Counted from the first letter of the stretch, positions 51,471 to 60,132 are shown. The stretch: 64,000 bases of DNA from Streptomyces sp. NBC_01549 (GCF_026339955.1 NZ_JAPEPW010000001.1:4955001-5019000); one strand, 5' to 3'. Numbers and translations: made by a program. Notes: generated by a model not told the origin, from the sequence alone.

Positions 51471-52210
51471 CCGTCGACTTCTCCCGGTTCCCGCTCGCCC
51501 CGGGCGACCGCGTACTGGACCTCGGATGCGGTGCCGGCCGGCACGCGTTCGAGTGCTACCGGCGCGGCGCCCAGGTCGTCGCGCTGGACCAGAACGGCGA
51601 GGAGATCCGCGAGGTCGCCAAGTGGTTCGCGGCGATGAAGGAGGCGGGCGAGGCCCCGGTCGGCGCCACCGCGACCGCGATGGAGGGCGACGCGCTCGCA
51701 CTGCCCTTCCCCGACGCCTCCTTCGACGTCGTGATCATCTCCGAGGTCATGGAGCACATCCCGGACGACAAGGGCGTCCTCGCCGAGATGGTGCGCGTGC
51801 TGAAGCCGGGCGGGCGCATAGCGATCACCGTGCCGCGCTACGGCCCGGAGAAGGTCTGCTGGGCGCTGTCCGACGCGTACCACGAGGTCGAGGGCGGCCA
51901 CATCCGCATCTACAAGGCGGACGAACTGCTGGGCAAGATGAAGGAGGCCGGGCTCAAGCCGTACGGCACCCATCACGCCCACGCCCTGCACAGCCCCTAC
52001 TGGTGGCTGAAGTGCGCCTTCGGCGTCGACAACGACAAGGTGCTGCCCGTGCGGGCTTACCACAAGCTGCTGGTCTGGGACATCATGAAGAAGCCCCTGG
52101 CCACCCGGGTCGCCGAGAACGCGCTGAACCCGCTGATCGGCAAGAGCTTCGTGGCGTACGCGACCAAGCCCCACCTGCCCCTCGACACCGCCGCGGTGGA
52201 CGCTTCGTGA
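51464..52210 (+). CDS. Class I SAM-dependent methyltransferase
   Basis: 248 residues. Motif I is GDRVLDLGCGAGRHAFECYR (about residues 14-33), motif II ALPFPDASFDVVIISEVMEH, and motif III GVLAEMVRVLKPGGRIAITV, a standard methyltransferase core. The C-terminal part (YHEVEGGHIRIYKADELLGK ... VRAYHKLLVWDIMKKP) is specific to this family. Start GTG 51464 overlaps the glycosyltransferase stop and the stop overlaps the next start (GTGA), so all three proteins are made together. Confidence 0.92.
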   Translation: MLTVDFSRFPLAPGDRVLDLGCGAGRHAFECYRRGAQVVALDQNGEEIREVAKWFAAMKEAGEAPVGATATAMEGDALALPFPDASFDVVIISEVMEHIPDDKGVLAEMVRVLKPGGRIAITVPRYGPEKVCWALSDAYHEVEGGHIRIYKADELLGKMKEAGLKPYGTHHAHALHSPYWWLKCAFGVDNDKVLPVRAYHKLLVWDIMKKPLATRVAENALNPLIGKSFVAYATKPHLPLDTAAVDAS

Positions 52211-53274
52211 CCACGCCCCGGACAGAACACCTCGTCCTGCCCGGGGTCCTCACCGCCGAGGAGGCAGCCGCCACGGTGCGGGCCATCCTCGGGGTGCAGC
52301 GACCCGACGGCGCCATACCGTGGTTCCGCGGGCACCACCTCGACCCGTGGGACCACACCGAGGCGGCCATGGCACTGGACGCGGCGGGGGAGCACGAGGC
52401 GGCCGAGCGGGCGTACGACTGGCTGGCCCGGCACCAGAACCAGGACGGATCCTGGTACGCGGCCTACGCCGACGGGGACGCGGACGACGTCACCGACCGC
52501 GGCCGCGAGACCAACTTCTGCGCCTACATCGCGGTCGGCGTCTGGCACCACTACCTCGCCACCGGCGACGACACCTTCCTCGACCGGATGTGGCCCGCGG
52601 TCTACGCGGCCGTGGAGTTCGTGCTGCGCCTCCAGCAGCCCGGCGGTCAGATCGGCTGGAAGCGCGAGGACGACGGCACGGCGGTCGAGGACGGTCTGCT
52701 GACCGGGAGTTCGTCCATCCACCACGCGCTGCGCTGCGCGCTCGCCATCGCCGAGCAACGCGAAGAGCCGCAGCCCGACTGGGAGTTGGCGGTCGGCGCG
52801 CTGCGGCACGCGATCCGCAGGCACCCCGAGCGGTTCCTCGACAAGGACCGCTACTCGATGGACTGGTACTACCCGGTGCTCGGCGGCGCGTTGACCGGCG
52901 CCGAGGCCAGGTCCCGGATAGCGGAGGGCTGGGACCGCTTCGTGGTCCCCGGTCTCGGCGTCCGCTGTGTCGTCCCCAACCCGTGGGTGACCGGCGGGGA
53001 GTCGGCCGAACTCGCCCTGGCACTGTGGGCCGTGGGCGAATCCGACCGCGCCCTGGAGATCCTCCAGTCCATCCAGCACCTGCGCGACCCGAAGACGGGC
53101 CTCTACTGGACGGGCTATGTCTTCGACGCCCGGACGATCTGGCCCGAGGAACTCACCAGCTGGACGGCCGGCTCGCTGCTCCTCGCCGTCGCCGCGCTCG
53201 GCGGCGACGAGCCGACCTGCGCGGTCTTCGGCGGCGAGCGTCTGCCGCCGGGGCTCGAAGCGGAGTGCTGCTGA
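52207..53274 (+). CDS. Prenyltransferase/cyclase-like alpha/alpha-barrel protein
   Basis: 355 residues from GTG 52207. Repeated barrel helices with acidic and Trp residues: GVQRPDGAIPWFRGHHLDPW, AYDWLARHQNQDGSWYAAYA, WHHYLATGDDTFLDRMW and LALALWAVGESDRALEILQS. No DxDD or DCTAE motif of true cyclases is seen, so it may bind or hydrolyse instead. As third gene of the coupled GT-methyltransferase operon it probably acts on the same lipid or glycan. Annotated as prenyltransferase in related genomes by recall. Confidence 0.85.
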   Translation: MTTPRTEHLVLPGVLTAEEAAATVRAILGVQRPDGAIPWFRGHHLDPWDHTEAAMALDAAGEHEAAERAYDWLARHQNQDGSWYAAYADGDADDVTDRGRETNFCAYIAVGVWHHYLATGDDTFLDRMWPAVYAAVEFVLRLQQPGGQIGWKREDDGTAVEDGLLTGSSSIHHALRCALAIAEQREEPQPDWELAVGALRHAIRRHPERFLDKDRYSMDWYYPVLGGALTGAEARSRIAEGWDRFVVPGLGVRCVVPNPWVTGGESAELALALWAVGESDRALEILQSIQHLRDPKTGLYWTGYVFDARTIWPEELTSWTAGSLLLAVAALGGDEPTCAVFGGERLPPGLEAECC

Positions 53275-53326
53275 GCCCTGTCGGCAGTCGGGCGAAGAGC
53301 CCGGTCGGCAGTCGGGCGGTGCCGGC

Positions 53327-53620
53327 TCAGTGGCGGTGCATTCGGTTGGCGATGGCGTGGCCGATGAAGAGGTACACGACGGCGGCCAGGCCGTAACCCG
53401 CGACCACACGTGCCCACGCCCTGTCGAAGGTGAACAGGTCGCGGGACCAGCCGGCCAGCCAGCTCGCCGCGTCGTGGACGAACTGGACCAGGTCGTTGGC
53501 CCGGTTCGCGTCCAGGAGGTACATCAGGATCCACAGGCCGAGGATGACGGCCATCACGTCGGCGACGATCGCGATGACCGTGCCCGCTTGGTTGGAACCG
53601 TTGCGATATCGAGGGGACAT
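53327..53620 (-). CDS. Small two-helix membrane protein
   Basis: 97 residues. Two hydrophobic helices (VIAIVADVMAVILGLWILMY at ~15-34 and VVAGYGLAAVVYLFIGHAIA at ~72-91) around a soluble loop with VHDAASWLAGWSRDLFTFDR. I do not recognise a functional family; similar small proteins occur in Streptomyces. Confidence 0.78.
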   Translation of the reverse strand: MSPRYRNGSNQAGTVIAIVADVMAVILGLWILMYLLDANRANDLVQFVHDAASWLAGWSRDLFTFDRAWARVVAGYGLAAVVYLFIGHAIANRMHRH

Positions 53621-53775
53621 GCCCTCCGGGTTGCCGTGTATCCGTGGATGAAACCCGCGGGGACCGGAACCCGGACGCGTCGCTCGAGTGGCGCGGCGAC
53701 CGCGTTCGGGTGAGCCTGCTGGAAGAGCCGTGTCTCCCGGAAACGGGAGAACCGTTCCCTTCCCCGGAGGACCCC

Positions 53776-54336
53776 GTGCCCGTACCGATGCGGCGCCTCG
53801 TTGTGGCGCTCACCGTCTGCTGCGCCCTGCTCGGTGGCGCCACGGCCTGCGGCAGTGGCAGCAGCGCCACCAAGGACACCGCCGTCGCGGCGGCCGCCAC
53901 CCCGTCCAGCAGCAGCACCGTGGAGAAACAGAAGCTCTCCAAGACCCGCTTCGTGGCGAACGCGGGCCTCGCCGCCGGAGCCACCTACCAGTGGATCGTG
54001 AAGCCCTGGAAGGCCGACAAGTTCAAGAAGGGCGCCAAGGGCCGCAAACTCGCCCTGGTCAAGGCGGCCCTGGCCGGCACGTTCGCGTACAACCGGCTCA
54101 AGGCCGCGAAGAGGAACGCCGAGGGCGACCCCACTCTCTCCAAGGCTCTCGCCCCGCTCAGCGCCGGCATCGACTCCCTCAAGAACCTGCCGTCCAAGCT
54201 CCGCAAGGGCGACTCGACGGACGCGACCGCGGGTTCCTTCGACGACATCATCAACAAGGTGAAGGAAGCGGGCAAGAGCGCGGGAGCCCCGGTCACCGAC
54301 AAGGTGCCGTCTTCCTCACAGCTGGCCAAGGGCTGA
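53776..54336 (+). CDS. Lipoprotein, function unknown
   Basis: 186 residues from GTG 53776 with GGAGG upstream. Signal peptide and lipobox-like end LLGGATACGSGSS (Cys ~21 lipidated; the -1 Ala and -3 Ala positions are acceptable). The mature part is Ser/Thr/Lys-rich, then helical and basic (WIVKPWKADKFKKGAKGRKL ... GTFAYNRLKAAKRNAE). No known domain was recognised. Confidence 0.82.
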   Translation: MPVPMRRLVVALTVCCALLGGATACGSGSSATKDTAVAAAATPSSSSTVEKQKLSKTRFVANAGLAAGATYQWIVKPWKADKFKKGAKGRKLALVKAALAGTFAYNRLKAAKRNAEGDPTLSKALAPLSAGIDSLKNLPSKLRKGDSTDATAGSFDDIINKVKEAGKSAGAPVTDKVPSSSQLAKG

Positions 54337-54357
54337 GCCCCGATCGCCTTGCCGTTC

Positions 54358-55368
54358 CTAGGAGTTGAGCTCGGCGAGAACCCGTAGCGAGTGAGGGTCC
54401 GGTGACAGCGCCAGCAGGTCTGTCACCGGGCCCTTGCGCCACAGCTCCAGCCGCTCGGCGATGCGTTCACGCGGTCCGACGAGGGAGATCTCGTCGGCGA
54501 AGGCGTCCGGGACGGCGAGCACCGCTTCCTGGCGGCGTCCGGCGAGGAACAGCTCCTGGATGAGCCGGGCCTCCTCCTCGAACCCCATCCGTGCCATCAG
54601 ATCGGCGTGGAAGTTGCGCGCCGCGTGGCCCATCCCGCCGATGTAGAAGCCGAGCATCGCCTTCACGGGCAGCAGTCCCTCGGCGACGTCGTCGCAGACC
54701 CGGACATGGGCCATGGGCGCGACGAGGAAGTCGGCGGGCAGTTCGCTCAGCGCGGCCTCGTAGGCCCGCGGGCGGGTCGGCGACCAGTACAGCGGCAGCC
54801 AGCCGTCCGCGATCCGGGTCGTCTGCGCGATGTTCTTCGGCCCCTCGGCGCCGAGCAGGATCGGCAGGTCGGCGCGGAGCGGATGCGTGATCGGCTTCAG
54901 CGGCTTGCCGAGCCCGGTGCCGTCGTCGCCCCGGTAGGGATACTGGTGGAAGCGGCCGTCGAGCTCGACCGGCCCCTCCCGCCTGAGGACCTGGCGTACG
55001 ACATCGACGTACTCCCGGGTCGCGGTCAGCGGCGACTTCGGGAACGGACGCCCGTACCAGCCCTCCACGACCTGCGGTCCCGACAGTCCGAGGCCGAGCA
55101 TCACGCGCCCGCCCGAGAGATGGTCGAGGGTGAGGGCGTGCATCGCGGTGGTGGTGGGGGAGCGGGCGGCCATCTGCGCCACGGCCGTGCCGAGCCGGAT
55201 GCGGGTCGTGTGCGCGGCGATCCAGGTCAGCGGGGTGAAGACGTCCGAGCCCCAGGACTCGGCGGTCCACACGGAGTGATACCCGAGCCGCTCCGCCTCC
55301 TGGGCGAGCGGCAGATGGTCCGCGGAGGGACCGCGCCCCCAGTAGCCGAGTGCGAGGCCGAGCCGCAT
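54358..55368 (-). CDS. LLM-class F420-dependent oxidoreductase
   Basis: 336 residues from ATG 55368 (GGAGGG upstream). Luciferase-like TIM barrel: GYHSVWTAESWGSDVFTPLT, AAHTTRIRLGTAVAQMAARS and HLSGGRVMLGLGLSGPQVVE then GWYGRPF match F420-dependent members. The later block LPILLGAEGPKNIAQTTRIA with DGWLPLYWSP is typical of the family. Reduces or oxidises an unknown substrate with F420. A 15-bp palindrome (55390-55404) lies just upstream. Related genes are often in steroid or fatty-acid regulons. Confidence 0.9.
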   Translation of the reverse strand: MRLGLALGYWGRGPSADHLPLAQEAERLGYHSVWTAESWGSDVFTPLTWIAAHTTRIRLGTAVAQMAARSPTTTAMHALTLDHLSGGRVMLGLGLSGPQVVEGWYGRPFPKSPLTATREYVDVVRQVLRREGPVELDGRFHQYPYRGDDGTGLGKPLKPITHPLRADLPILLGAEGPKNIAQTTRIADGWLPLYWSPTRPRAYEAALSELPADFLVAPMAHVRVCDDVAEGLLPVKAMLGFYIGGMGHAARNFHADLMARMGFEEEARLIQELFLAGRRQEAVLAVPDAFADEISLVGPRERIAERLELWRKGPVTDLLALSPDPHSLRVLAELNS

Positions 55369-55389
55369 GAACCCTCCAGGAGTTAGGTT

Positions 55390-55404
55390 CTGACGATGCG
55401 TCAG
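55390..55404. promoter_or_regulatory. Palindromic operator before the LLM gene
   Basis: CTGACGATGCGTCAG, perfect 6+3+6 palindrome, 21 bases before the LLM start. A TetR-type site by size. It does not match the KstR box, so a second regulator is implied. Confidence 0.65.
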
Positions 55405-55497
55405 TCATGTGCACGCGCCAGCCGACTGTACGGCAACGGCCCCCCGCCCGGAAGGACGAGGGGCCGTGGGAGGCCGCATGGGCGCGGAAGCGGCAGG

Positions 55498-56319
55498 TCA
55501 GCCGCGCTGGATCCCCGAGGTGTCCTGCAGCACACCGCGACGGCCGTCCTGCGTCTGCGCCACCAGGTTCGCACCGCGCTGCTCCACGGCCAGGTACCAG
55601 GTGCCCGGCGCGAGTTCGGCGATCGGCGCCTGCGAACCGTCCTCCGAGAACAGCGGACGCGGCACCGGCACGGCGAACCAGAACGGCGAGAAGTCACCGG
55701 CGGGCGGCTGTGCCTGCGGGGTCGGCGCCTGCTGCGGCTGGCTGGGCTGACCGCCGAACACCTGCCCCTGCTGTGGCTGACCACCGAAGGGCTGACCCGG
55801 CTGCTGGGCACCGGGGTAGCCGTAACCCCCGGGCGGCTGGGCGCCGTAGGGCTGGGGCGCGGCCGGCTTGGGAGCGGGGACGAGCGCGGCCTGCAGGGCC
55901 GGGACGAGGGGAGTGGCGATCGCGGCGCCGGCCATGATCAGCGTCGCGATGAAGGCGAGGACGAGGCCGGTGCCGGCGCTGACATTGTCCCCGCTGGCGG
56001 CGCCGCCCACCGGGTCGAAGAGGTTCCCGAGCGCGCTCCACGCGGCGAATACCGTGAACGCGACGCCGAACTGACCGAGATCGAGTCCGACGATCTTGGG
56101 CACCTGCGGCAGGCCGTGGGAGACGACGACCAGTGCGGCCCCGATGATGCCGGCCAGGACCACGCTCAGCAGGAGCGGCCCGTTCGACCAGGCGCTGGGG
56201 ATGTCGACGCTGCTCGAGACCCCGTCGACCGAAAAATTGTCGAGGAACGACGCGATGAACAGCAGTACCGCTGCTCCGATCACCACGCCGTCGCCTCGAG
56301 TGAGGGAGCGGATATTCAC
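55498..56319 (-). CDS. DUF5336 membrane protein with Gln/Pro/Gly-rich tail
   Basis: 273 residues from GTG 56319 with AAGGA upstream. Four hydrophobic helices in the first ~125 residues (VVIGAAVLLFIASFLDNF; LLLSVVLAGIIGAALVVV; GVAFTVFAAWSALGNLF; AGTGLVLAFIATLIMAGAAI) match DUF5336. A long low-complexity segment of QPxGG repeats (QPYGAQPPGGYGYPG, QQPGQPFGGQPQQGQ) follows, and the end is a compact beta-like stretch (FSPFWFAVPVPRPLF ... LAPGTWYLAVEQRGANLVA). Function unknown; a role in mechanical or surface processes is not supported. Confidence 0.85.
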   Translation of the reverse strand: MNIRSLTRGDGVVIGAAVLLFIASFLDNFSVDGVSSSVDIPSAWSNGPLLLSVVLAGIIGAALVVVSHGLPQVPKIVGLDLGQFGVAFTVFAAWSALGNLFDPVGGAASGDNVSAGTGLVLAFIATLIMAGAAIATPLVPALQAALVPAPKPAAPQPYGAQPPGGYGYPGAQQPGQPFGGQPQQGQVFGGQPSQPQQAPTPQAQPPAGDFSPFWFAVPVPRPLFSEDGSQAPIAELAPGTWYLAVEQRGANLVAQTQDGRRGVLQDTSGIQRG

Positions 56320-56480
56320 TTCAGGTCCTTCGTCAGTCGTCTCGTCGTCGGTGGAGGCGTCGCTGACACCATGTCGCCGTCAGGCCCTGGTGTGAAGCGT
56401 TCGGGGGGTGGCCCCTCATCGTAGGGACGACACTATCGCCCGTCCGATCAGGGTGTCCGTCGGGTTCGATGCGCCGATCA

Positions 56481-57491
56481 CTACCCGCGCAGGAAACTCA
56501 CGATTCCCTCAGAGATCCCACGCGCCGCCTTCTGCCGCCATACGCCGCTGGTCAGCAACGCGGCGTCCTTGCTGTCGCGCATGTTGCCGCACTCGATGAA
56601 CACCTTCGGAACCGTTGACAGATTGAGACCGCCGAGATCACCGCGGACGTCGAGTCCGGTACCGCCGCCGATGTAGTTGGAGGGCGCGCTGCCGGTGTCG
56701 CGGACGAAGTTGCCCGCGATGCGCTCGCCCAGATCGCGGGACGGGGCGACGATCGCGCGGGTGTCGGCGGCGCCGGAGTGGACGGACGCGGGAAGGATGA
56801 CGTGGAAGCCGCGGTTGCCGGCCGCGGAGCCGTCCGCGTGGATGGAGACGACCGCGTCGGCGTGCGCGCTGTTGCCGATCCGGGCCCGCTCGTCGACGCA
56901 CGGGCCCCAGGAACGGTCGCCGTCCTGGGTCAACTTCACCGTGGCGCCCTCCTGTTGCAGCAGCGTGCGCAGCCGGCGGGCTACGTCGAGCGTGAACCGG
57001 GCCTCCGAGTAACCCGCGTTGGTCGACGTGCCGGTCGTGTCGCACTCCTTCCAGTTCGTGCCGATGTTCACCTTGCGGTTGATGTCGGCCGAGTGCTGGA
57101 AGTTGCCGGGGTTGTGGCCCGGGTCGATGACGACGACCTTGCCCTTGAGGGAGCCCGCGACGGCGGGCAGGTCCGAGGCGGCGGAAGTGGCGGGGCCGGA
57201 GAGGGTCGAGCTCGGCGGCTTGCCGTCGTCCGTCCCGGACGCGGTCGGTGTCCGCGCCGTGGAGGAGGACCCTGGTGCCGCGGACGAGGACCCGGGTGCG
57301 CGGGCCGAGGCGGTCGACCGGGCCGACGTACTGCCTCCGCCGCCCGAGTCCCCCACCGCCTGCCACACCAGCCACCCCACCAGCGCCCCCGGCACCAGCG
57401 CGGCGATCGCCACGGTCATCGGCCCGCGCCGGGAGCGGCGGGGGCCGGGAGGATCGAAGTCAGGGCCTACGTACGACACGTCTGCCACCAT
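56481..57491 (-). CDS. N-acetylmuramoyl-L-alanine amidase (Amidase_3)
   Basis: 336 residues. One N-terminal membrane helix (TVAIAALVPGALVGWLVWQA), a Ser/Thr/Ala-rich linker, then the zinc amidase: VVVIDPGHNPGNFQHSAD (zinc His ~126), EARFTLDVARRLRTLLQQEG (zinc Glu), DAVVSIHADGSAAGNRGFHV (zinc His) and FIECGNMRDSKDAALLTS (catalytic Glu). It removes the stem peptide from muramic acid in peptidoglycan. Start ATG 57491 has no strong ribosome site. Confidence 0.93.
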   Translation of the reverse strand: MVADVSYVGPDFDPPGPRRSRRGPMTVAIAALVPGALVGWLVWQAVGDSGGGGSTSARSTASARAPGSSSAAPGSSSTARTPTASGTDDGKPPSSTLSGPATSAASDLPAVAGSLKGKVVVIDPGHNPGNFQHSADINRKVNIGTNWKECDTTGTSTNAGYSEARFTLDVARRLRTLLQQEGATVKLTQDGDRSWGPCVDERARIGNSAHADAVVSIHADGSAAGNRGFHVILPASVHSGAADTRAIVAPSRDLGERIAGNFVRDTGSAPSNYIGGGTGLDVRGDLGGLNLSTVPKVFIECGNMRDSKDAALLTSGVWRQKAARGISEGIVSFLRG

Positions 57492-57605
57492 ACCGGCTGT
57501 CCATCATGTACACAGGGATAGAGGAAGAACTCGTTTCCCCAGGTCAGACGCCATCGAATGACTCTCGCGCACACAGCTTGTGAGATATGCGTGAGACACG
57601 GAGCA

Positions 57606-57650
57606 AAAACGCGACCCCTGTCCAGTGAAGTCCGGGCAGGGGTCGTTTTG
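57606..57650. terminator. Intrinsic terminator with T-tract
   Basis: Stem CGACCCCTG (57612-57620) / CAGGGGTCG (57637-57645) followed by TTTTG, with an A-rich run before it. It lies between the amidase promoter and the end of the GntR gene and may mark the left side of the integrated element. Confidence 0.8.
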
Positions 57651-57687
57651 TGTCCCGCCTGACTCCACTAGGCGGACGGCTGTTCGG

Positions 57688-58434
57688 TCACGCCCCCTCC
57701 CCGACGTCGTACTCAGCCGAGAGGGTTCGGCCCGGCGGGTGGAGGTCAACCGCGTACTCGGTGATGTCGCCGTTCTGATCCGAGTACTGATTGGTCATCA
57801 CGAGCACGATGGTTCCTGGTGCGACATCGAGGAGTTCCGCGGCATCGTCGGGCGTGGGGCGCGTCGTCACGGTGTCTCGGCGGCGCACTACGCGCCGGCC
57901 CGTTCGTTCCTCGACCAGAGCGAAGGTCATTCGGGGCAGTGGTTCAGCCCGAATCAGTTCCGGCGCTGCCTCGGCGAGTGATCCCGCGAGCCAAGACGTC
58001 GACAGGGCGCTCACGCCCTCGTCGTCGATATACCGGCGCTGGCGCCGGATGACCGGCTCCCCCGGCTGAATTCCGAGTGAGTCGGCGACGTCCTCGGGGG
58101 CAGATGTCAGCTCTGCCGCGATGATCTCGACGCGCTCGCCATCGCGGAAGCCATCGCCCCCGGCGCGCACCAGCGTCAGCCGAGTTGCGCCTGCCGTGAG
58201 CGGCTTACGTGCGGCAACGACGGTGCCGACGCCTGGTGTGGCGACGACGTACCCCTCGGAGCGGAGCTCAGTGAGGACACGTGCCGCCGTGGCTCGGCTG
58301 ACGCTCTCAGTCTCCATGATCTGACTCACGGACGGCACAGCGTCGCCTGGCTGCAGCTCACCACTGTCGATGCGCCCGATGACCTGGTCTGCGATGCGGC
58401 GGTACGGCGCCTTACCTGAGGCGTCTCGAACCAT
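57688..58434 (-). CDS. GntR-family repressor of the integrated element
   Basis: 248 residues from ATG 58434 (GGGAG upstream). N-terminal winged helix (YRRIADQVIGRIDSGELQPG ... SVSRATAARVLTELRSEGYV) and a C-terminal UTRA ligand domain (IQPGEPVIRRQRRYIDDEGV ... LLDVAPGTIVLVMTNQYSDQ). In Streptomyces integrative elements such as pSAM2 a GntR protein, KorSA, keeps the element silent (established knowledge). It is divergent from the excisionase-like operon, with TGTTCTAGAACA palindromes between. GC and codon use are slightly less biased than in neighbours. Confidence 0.9.
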   Translation of the reverse strand: MVRDASGKAPYRRIADQVIGRIDSGELQPGDAVPSVSQIMETESVSRATAARVLTELRSEGYVVATPGVGTVVAARKPLTAGATRLTLVRAGGDGFRDGERVEIIAAELTSAPEDVADSLGIQPGEPVIRRQRRYIDDEGVSALSTSWLAGSLAEAAPELIRAEPLPRMTFALVEERTGRRVVRRRDTVTTRPTPDDAAELLDVAPGTIVLVMTNQYSDQNGDITEYAVDLHPPGRTLSAEYDVGEGA

Positions 58435-58448
58435 TGAGAGTTTCTCCC

Positions 58449-58497
58449 TTCTAGAATGTTCTGGAAGTTTGTTGACTTCCTTAGGTGTTCTAGAACA
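58449..58497. promoter_or_regulatory. GntR operator region
   Basis: Perfect palindrome TGTTCTAGAACA (58486-58497), TTCTAGAA (58449-58456) followed by a TGTTCTGGAA half-site, and an inner GGAAG/CTTCC pair. TTGACT at 58472-58477 could be a -35 box. Position between divergent repressor and excisionase-like genes fits repression of both. Confidence 0.72.
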
Positions 58498-58627
58498 TCC
58501 TAGTCCTGTGCCCGCCGCTTCGGCAGTTCGGCGCAAGTCAGACACGCAGAAGGCCCCAACGGGATGTTCACGGTGCTCGTAACACCGTGCCCGCTGAGGC
58601 CACGCACCCAGAGAGTTGAGGTCTCAG

Positions 58628-58876
58628 ATGCACGTTGAGCTTACCTCGCCTGCCCTTGAGCAGGCTCCGGAGCGCAAGAGGCCGCTCCGAGTCAAGGACA
58701 TCGCCGCCGCTCTGCGGGTGGACAAGTCCACCGTCTACGTGGAGATCAAGGCTGGCCGTCTGGCCTCGTACCGCGTCGGTACCGGTCGCGGCACGATCCG
58801 CGTCTCCCGCGCCGCCTTCTCGCAGTACCTCACCGACCGCGGCATCCCGGCGAGCGAGCTGGCGGTGACGCTGTGA
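58628..58876 (+). CDS. Excisionase-like helix-turn-helix protein
   Basis: 82 residues from ATG 58628, GAGG upstream. The MerR/excisionase-type fold is at residues 18-60: LRVKDIAAALRVDKSTVYVE followed by IKAGRLASYRVGTG, ending in an RVSRAAFSQYLTDR helix. Such proteins direct integrase to excise. First gene of a coupled series; its stop overlaps the next start by GTGA. Confidence 0.82.
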   Translation: MHVELTSPALEQAPERKRPLRVKDIAAALRVDKSTVYVEIKAGRLASYRVGTGRGTIRVSRAAFSQYLTDRGIPASELAVTL

Positions 58877-59358
58877 CCACCAACGTCACCCCGTTCCCCG
58901 CGATCACGCCCGGCTACCAGCTGGTGCCCGCCAAGGTTGGCCGCAGGAACGCGACCTCGGCGATCGTCTACATCGAGTGCCCCACCTGGTGCGTCGTCGA
59001 CCACGTTGGCGAGCCCGAGGTGAGCGTCGAGGACATCACCCACAGCACCAACGACACCAGCATCGTCACCCACTCGCTCGACAGCCGCGGGATCGTGCAC
59101 GTCCTGATGGCGATGCTGAAGACCGACCCGACCGCCGAGGACACGCGGCTGCGGGAGGCGCACATCGTCCTCGACGACGAGACCAACTTCGCCTGCCTCA
59201 CCCCGGAGATGGCGGAGAAGCTCGCCGACGACGTGATCGGCTTCGCGTCCGAGCTTCGGCACATGGCCCGCACGGCTCGCCTGCACAACCGCCCCACGCC
59301 CGACTCTGACCCGAACATGGACGAGGCCCTGCGCCGGGTCCGCGGGGGTCGGGCATGA
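58873..59358 (+). CDS. DUF6907-like protein of the integrated element
   Basis: 161 residues. The core reads IVYIECPTWCVVDHVGEPEV and TRLREAHIVLDDETNFACLT with two Cys and a His near the start, similar to DUF6907-type proteins of Streptomyces plasmids and phages; I am not certain of the family. No enzyme motif. Start GTG 58873 and stop both overlap neighbours by 4 bases. Confidence 0.72.
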   Translation: MTTNVTPFPAITPGYQLVPAKVGRRNATSAIVYIECPTWCVVDHVGEPEVSVEDITHSTNDTSIVTHSLDSRGIVHVLMAMLKTDPTAEDTRLREAHIVLDDETNFACLTPEMAEKLADDVIGFASELRHMARTARLHNRPTPDSDPNMDEALRRVRGGRA

Positions 59359-59573
59359 GCGCCTCCTATGACCCGCTGTACGGCCCGGATGACACGACCC
59401 CGGCTCCCGAGTCCCTCGCCGTCGAGATCGCCGTCACCCGGCGGATCCTCGACGAGACCGCCGTCCTCAACATCCACGACGACAGGGACATGCTGAAGGC
59501 CGCCGTGGCACTCAACTGCCGTGTCCGCGGACTGCTCGCCGCCCTCGACGCCGAGCGGGGTGAGGGCAAGTGA
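59355..59573 (+). CDS. Small helical protein, unknown
   Basis: 72 residues, acidic with a helical core (SLAVEIAVTRRILDETAVLN, MLKAAVALNCRVRGLLAALD). ATG 59355 overlaps the previous stop in ATGA. Position in the coupled operon is its only functional hint. Confidence 0.68.
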   Translation: MSASYDPLYGPDDTTPAPESLAVEIAVTRRILDETAVLNIHDDRDMLKAAVALNCRVRGLLAALDAERGEGK

Positions 59574-59947
59574 GCGCCCCCCGCACGGTCACGCTGCAGA
59601 CCGTCGACCGCGGCCCGGTCACCATCCCGGAGCCGGGGTGGTGCCGGGGCCACGAGGGCGAGCCGCCCGTCTACCGCTCGGATATCACGCACAACAGCGT
59701 GACCGTGAAGGCTGCGGCGCACACCGACAGCCGGGGCCGTGTGCAGCTGCTGCAGGCCCACATCTCCCACGCCCCGTACCTCGAGCTCCACACGGAGCCG
59801 GACCCGGTCGTGTCCGTACAGCTGGACTGCGTCGAGGACTTCACCGCCGAGGACATTCCCCAGTTGCTGGAGGGCCTGCGCTCGGCCGAGCGGGTCCTGA
59901 CGTTCGTCGCGGCCGAGGCGCTCCGCCTGCGGGGTGAGCAGTCGTGA
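59570..59947 (+). CDS. DUF6907-like protein, second copy
   Basis: 125 residues. VTIPEPGWCRGHEGEPPVYR then SDITHNSV has the CxxH and H...D pattern seen in the gene at 58873, and the beta-rich YLELHTEPDPVVSVQLDCVE follows; probably a distant paralogue. GTG 59570 overlaps the preceding stop. Confidence 0.72.
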   Translation: MSAPRTVTLQTVDRGPVTIPEPGWCRGHEGEPPVYRSDITHNSVTVKAAAHTDSRGRVQLLQAHISHAPYLELHTEPDPVVSVQLDCVEDFTAEDIPQLLEGLRSAERVLTFVAAEALRLRGEQS

Positions 59948-60132
59948 GCGCCTCGACGATCGCCCGCCCGACGGAGGACGCGGCGATGCGGATCTACCGC
60001 CCGACGCCCCTGCCGTCCGCCGAGCTGGTTGCCGACCGCCTGATCGCGGCCCGCGCGACGGACGACCGGTACGGCGCCCGCCACTTCTCCGCCCTCCTCG
60101 ACCGCATCCTCGAGGGAGGTGGCGGGCGATGA
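59944..60132 (+). CDS. Small protein, unknown
   Basis: 62 residues, one short helix (LPSAELVADRLIAARATDDR), ending in a Gly-rich tail. GTG 59944 and the stop at 60132 overlap both neighbours. Confidence 0.62.
   Translation: MSASTIARPTEDAAMRIYRPTPLPSAELVADRLIAARATDDRYGARHFSALLDRILEGGGGR

Noticed and set aside
49887..53274. Methylglucose lipopolysaccharide biosynthesis cluster
   Set aside because: A glycosyltransferase and methyltransferase alone are not enough; no branching enzyme or other specific gene is present.
57560..57690. Left attachment site of the integrated element
   Set aside because: No tRNA or other known target and no repeated core could be recognised without the right end.
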